A DNA stretch of 64,000 nucleotides from CBDCGS01 sp965216915 (GTDB lineage: Bacteria; Pseudomonadota; Alphaproteobacteria; UBA828): contig CBDCGS010000001.1 of assembly GCA_965216915.1 (NCBI GenBank), positions 171,567-235,566 of the forward strand. The letters run 5' to 3'. The notes under the pieces were generated by a model. That model saw nothing but the letters and a program-made list of their open reading frames with translations, was not told the origin of the DNA and searched no databases. A program made the position numbers and the translations under genes. Of this stretch, positions 63,597 to 64,000 are shown one piece after another; the stretch's first letter is position 1; each line of letters begins with the position of its first letter.

Positions 63597-63858
63597 TCCG
63601 TTGTTCCTTCACTGCTCGCGCGCGTTTCGCGAACATGCGCATGGCGGCGTAGGACCCCCAGGTCGAGACGCAAAACGGCACGCAATAGGTCAGCGCTACT
63701 TTGATCCAGTCGACCGGATCTCCCCCCTCGCCCATCCGGTCGCCCTGGTTGATCGCGTTGAGAATGGTGCCGACGACCGCGCCCACGATCAACGAGTTGC
63801 GCATGACGGGCCAGGAGAACGTGCGCCTGAGGGGTGACGGTTCGACGTCGGTTGCCAT
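63586..63858 (-). CDS. nrtS: NrtS-like small membrane protein (nitrate/nitrite transport)
   Basis: A 90-residue protein with two hydrophobic helices: residues 19-37 (MRNSLIVGAVVGTILNAINQ) and 49-72 (VDWIKVALTYCVPFCVSTWG). The order helix-NQGD-helix-VP-C matches NrtS, a small nitrate/nitrite transport protein found in cyanobacteria and other bacteria. Its stop overlaps the ureF start by 11 bases, suggesting a shared nitrogen-acquisition transcript. The first 18 residues are polar and may be a longer N-terminus or a start error. Confidence 0.75.
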   Translation of the reverse strand: MATDVEPSPLRRTFSWPVMRNSLIVGAVVGTILNAINQGDRMGEGGDPVDWIKVALTYCVPFCVSTWGSYAAMRMFAKRARAVKEQRNER

Positions 63859-63913
63859 GGGCCCGATGATATCTCAGGATCGGCGGAAACCGGGAGAGTG
63901 GGGAGTGCGGGCC

Positions 63914-64000
63914 ATGGCGGGCGAAAAGATCCAACGCTGCGACGTCCTGATCGCGGGCGGAACGGTGATCGACGGCACCGGCGCGCCACGCCGGCGCGCG
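63914..64000 (+). CDS. Amidohydrolase/D-aminoacylase N-terminus (cut by window end)
   Basis: The ATG at 63914 begins 29 codons that run to the window edge: after a short leader comes DVLIAGGTVIDGTGAPRRRA, the first strand pair of N-acyl-D-amino-acid deacylases and related amidohydrolases. It is divergent from nrtS, 55 bases apart. Only the extreme N-terminus is visible, so the subfamily is uncertain. Confidence 0.7.
   Translation, partial: MAGEKIQRCDVLIAGGTVIDGTGAPRRRA

Overview
The window is a stretch of high-GC chromosome from an alphaproteobacterium. The hopanoid genes (shc, hpnG, hpnH), a Usg-family gene, a CIRCE-controlled groESL pair, a fused ureAB gene and a DUF1127 protein together point to Rhodospirillales or Rhizobiales; the genus cannot be read from the sequence. 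I found no rRNA, tRNA, CRISPR array or insertion sequence. Most of the window is ordinary, densely packed metabolic and housekeeping DNA. The exception is an island at about 54.3-59.0 kb.

Layout. 1-1.64 kb: end of a branched-chain amino acid ABC transporter (livH, livM). 1.65-6.9 kb: membrane adenylate cyclase, a broken VOC gene with a divergent LysR regulator, a lipoprotein, a trans-sulfuration PLP enzyme, cutA and a GNAT enzyme. 7.06-13.95 kb: isoprenoid/hopanoid block, with ispH-hpnH on + and dxs-shc-hpnG on -. 14.1-20.8 kb: PagL-like deacylase, HAD phosphatase, FAD oxidase, GNAT, membrane protein, msrB and a hybrid sensor kinase. 20.9-21.1 kb: relic of a P/Homo B domain. 21.2-25.1 kb: 3-hydroxyacyl-CoA dehydrogenase-like protein, rhodanese, EamA exporter, DUF1127 protein and a second trans-sulfuration enzyme. 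25.15-30.1 kb: non-homologous end-joining block (ligD, ku), followed by an unusual BRCT/MerR-like/TPR protein and a coupled small exported protein. 30.2-35.6 kb: AHS1-AHS2-SDR operon, groESL with CIRCE and terminator, and usg. 35.6-43.7 kb: M14 carboxypeptidase, TPR-methyltransferase fusion, SMP-30 lactonase, OFA-type transporter, PhzF, GST and isochorismatase. 43.9-48.9 kb: PhoR-like kinase, mutS and an O-methyltransferase. 49.0-54.3 kb: acyl-CoA operon (MaoC, SDR, HMG-CoA-synthase-like/DUF35 fusion, SCP2-type thiolase) with a GST gene. 59.07-64 kb: amidohydrolase and urease genes (ureC, ureAB, ureF) with nrtS, then the start of another amidohydrolase.

The island at 54.7-59.0 kb is the best candidate for an undescribed system. 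A decayed peptidoglycan-binding protein gene is followed by an alternating array of two families. Family A has one near full-length copy with an AT-rich core (34% GC by hand count over 300 bp) and two orphan C-terminal tails. Family B proteins have one membrane segment and an extracytoplasmic domain with four cysteines; there are two intact copies and two broken ones. Each B start codon overlaps the end of an A sequence. This resembles an orphan toxin-tip and immunity-gene array with a periplasmic site of action. The architecture is visible in the sequence; the toxin/immunity reading is inference.
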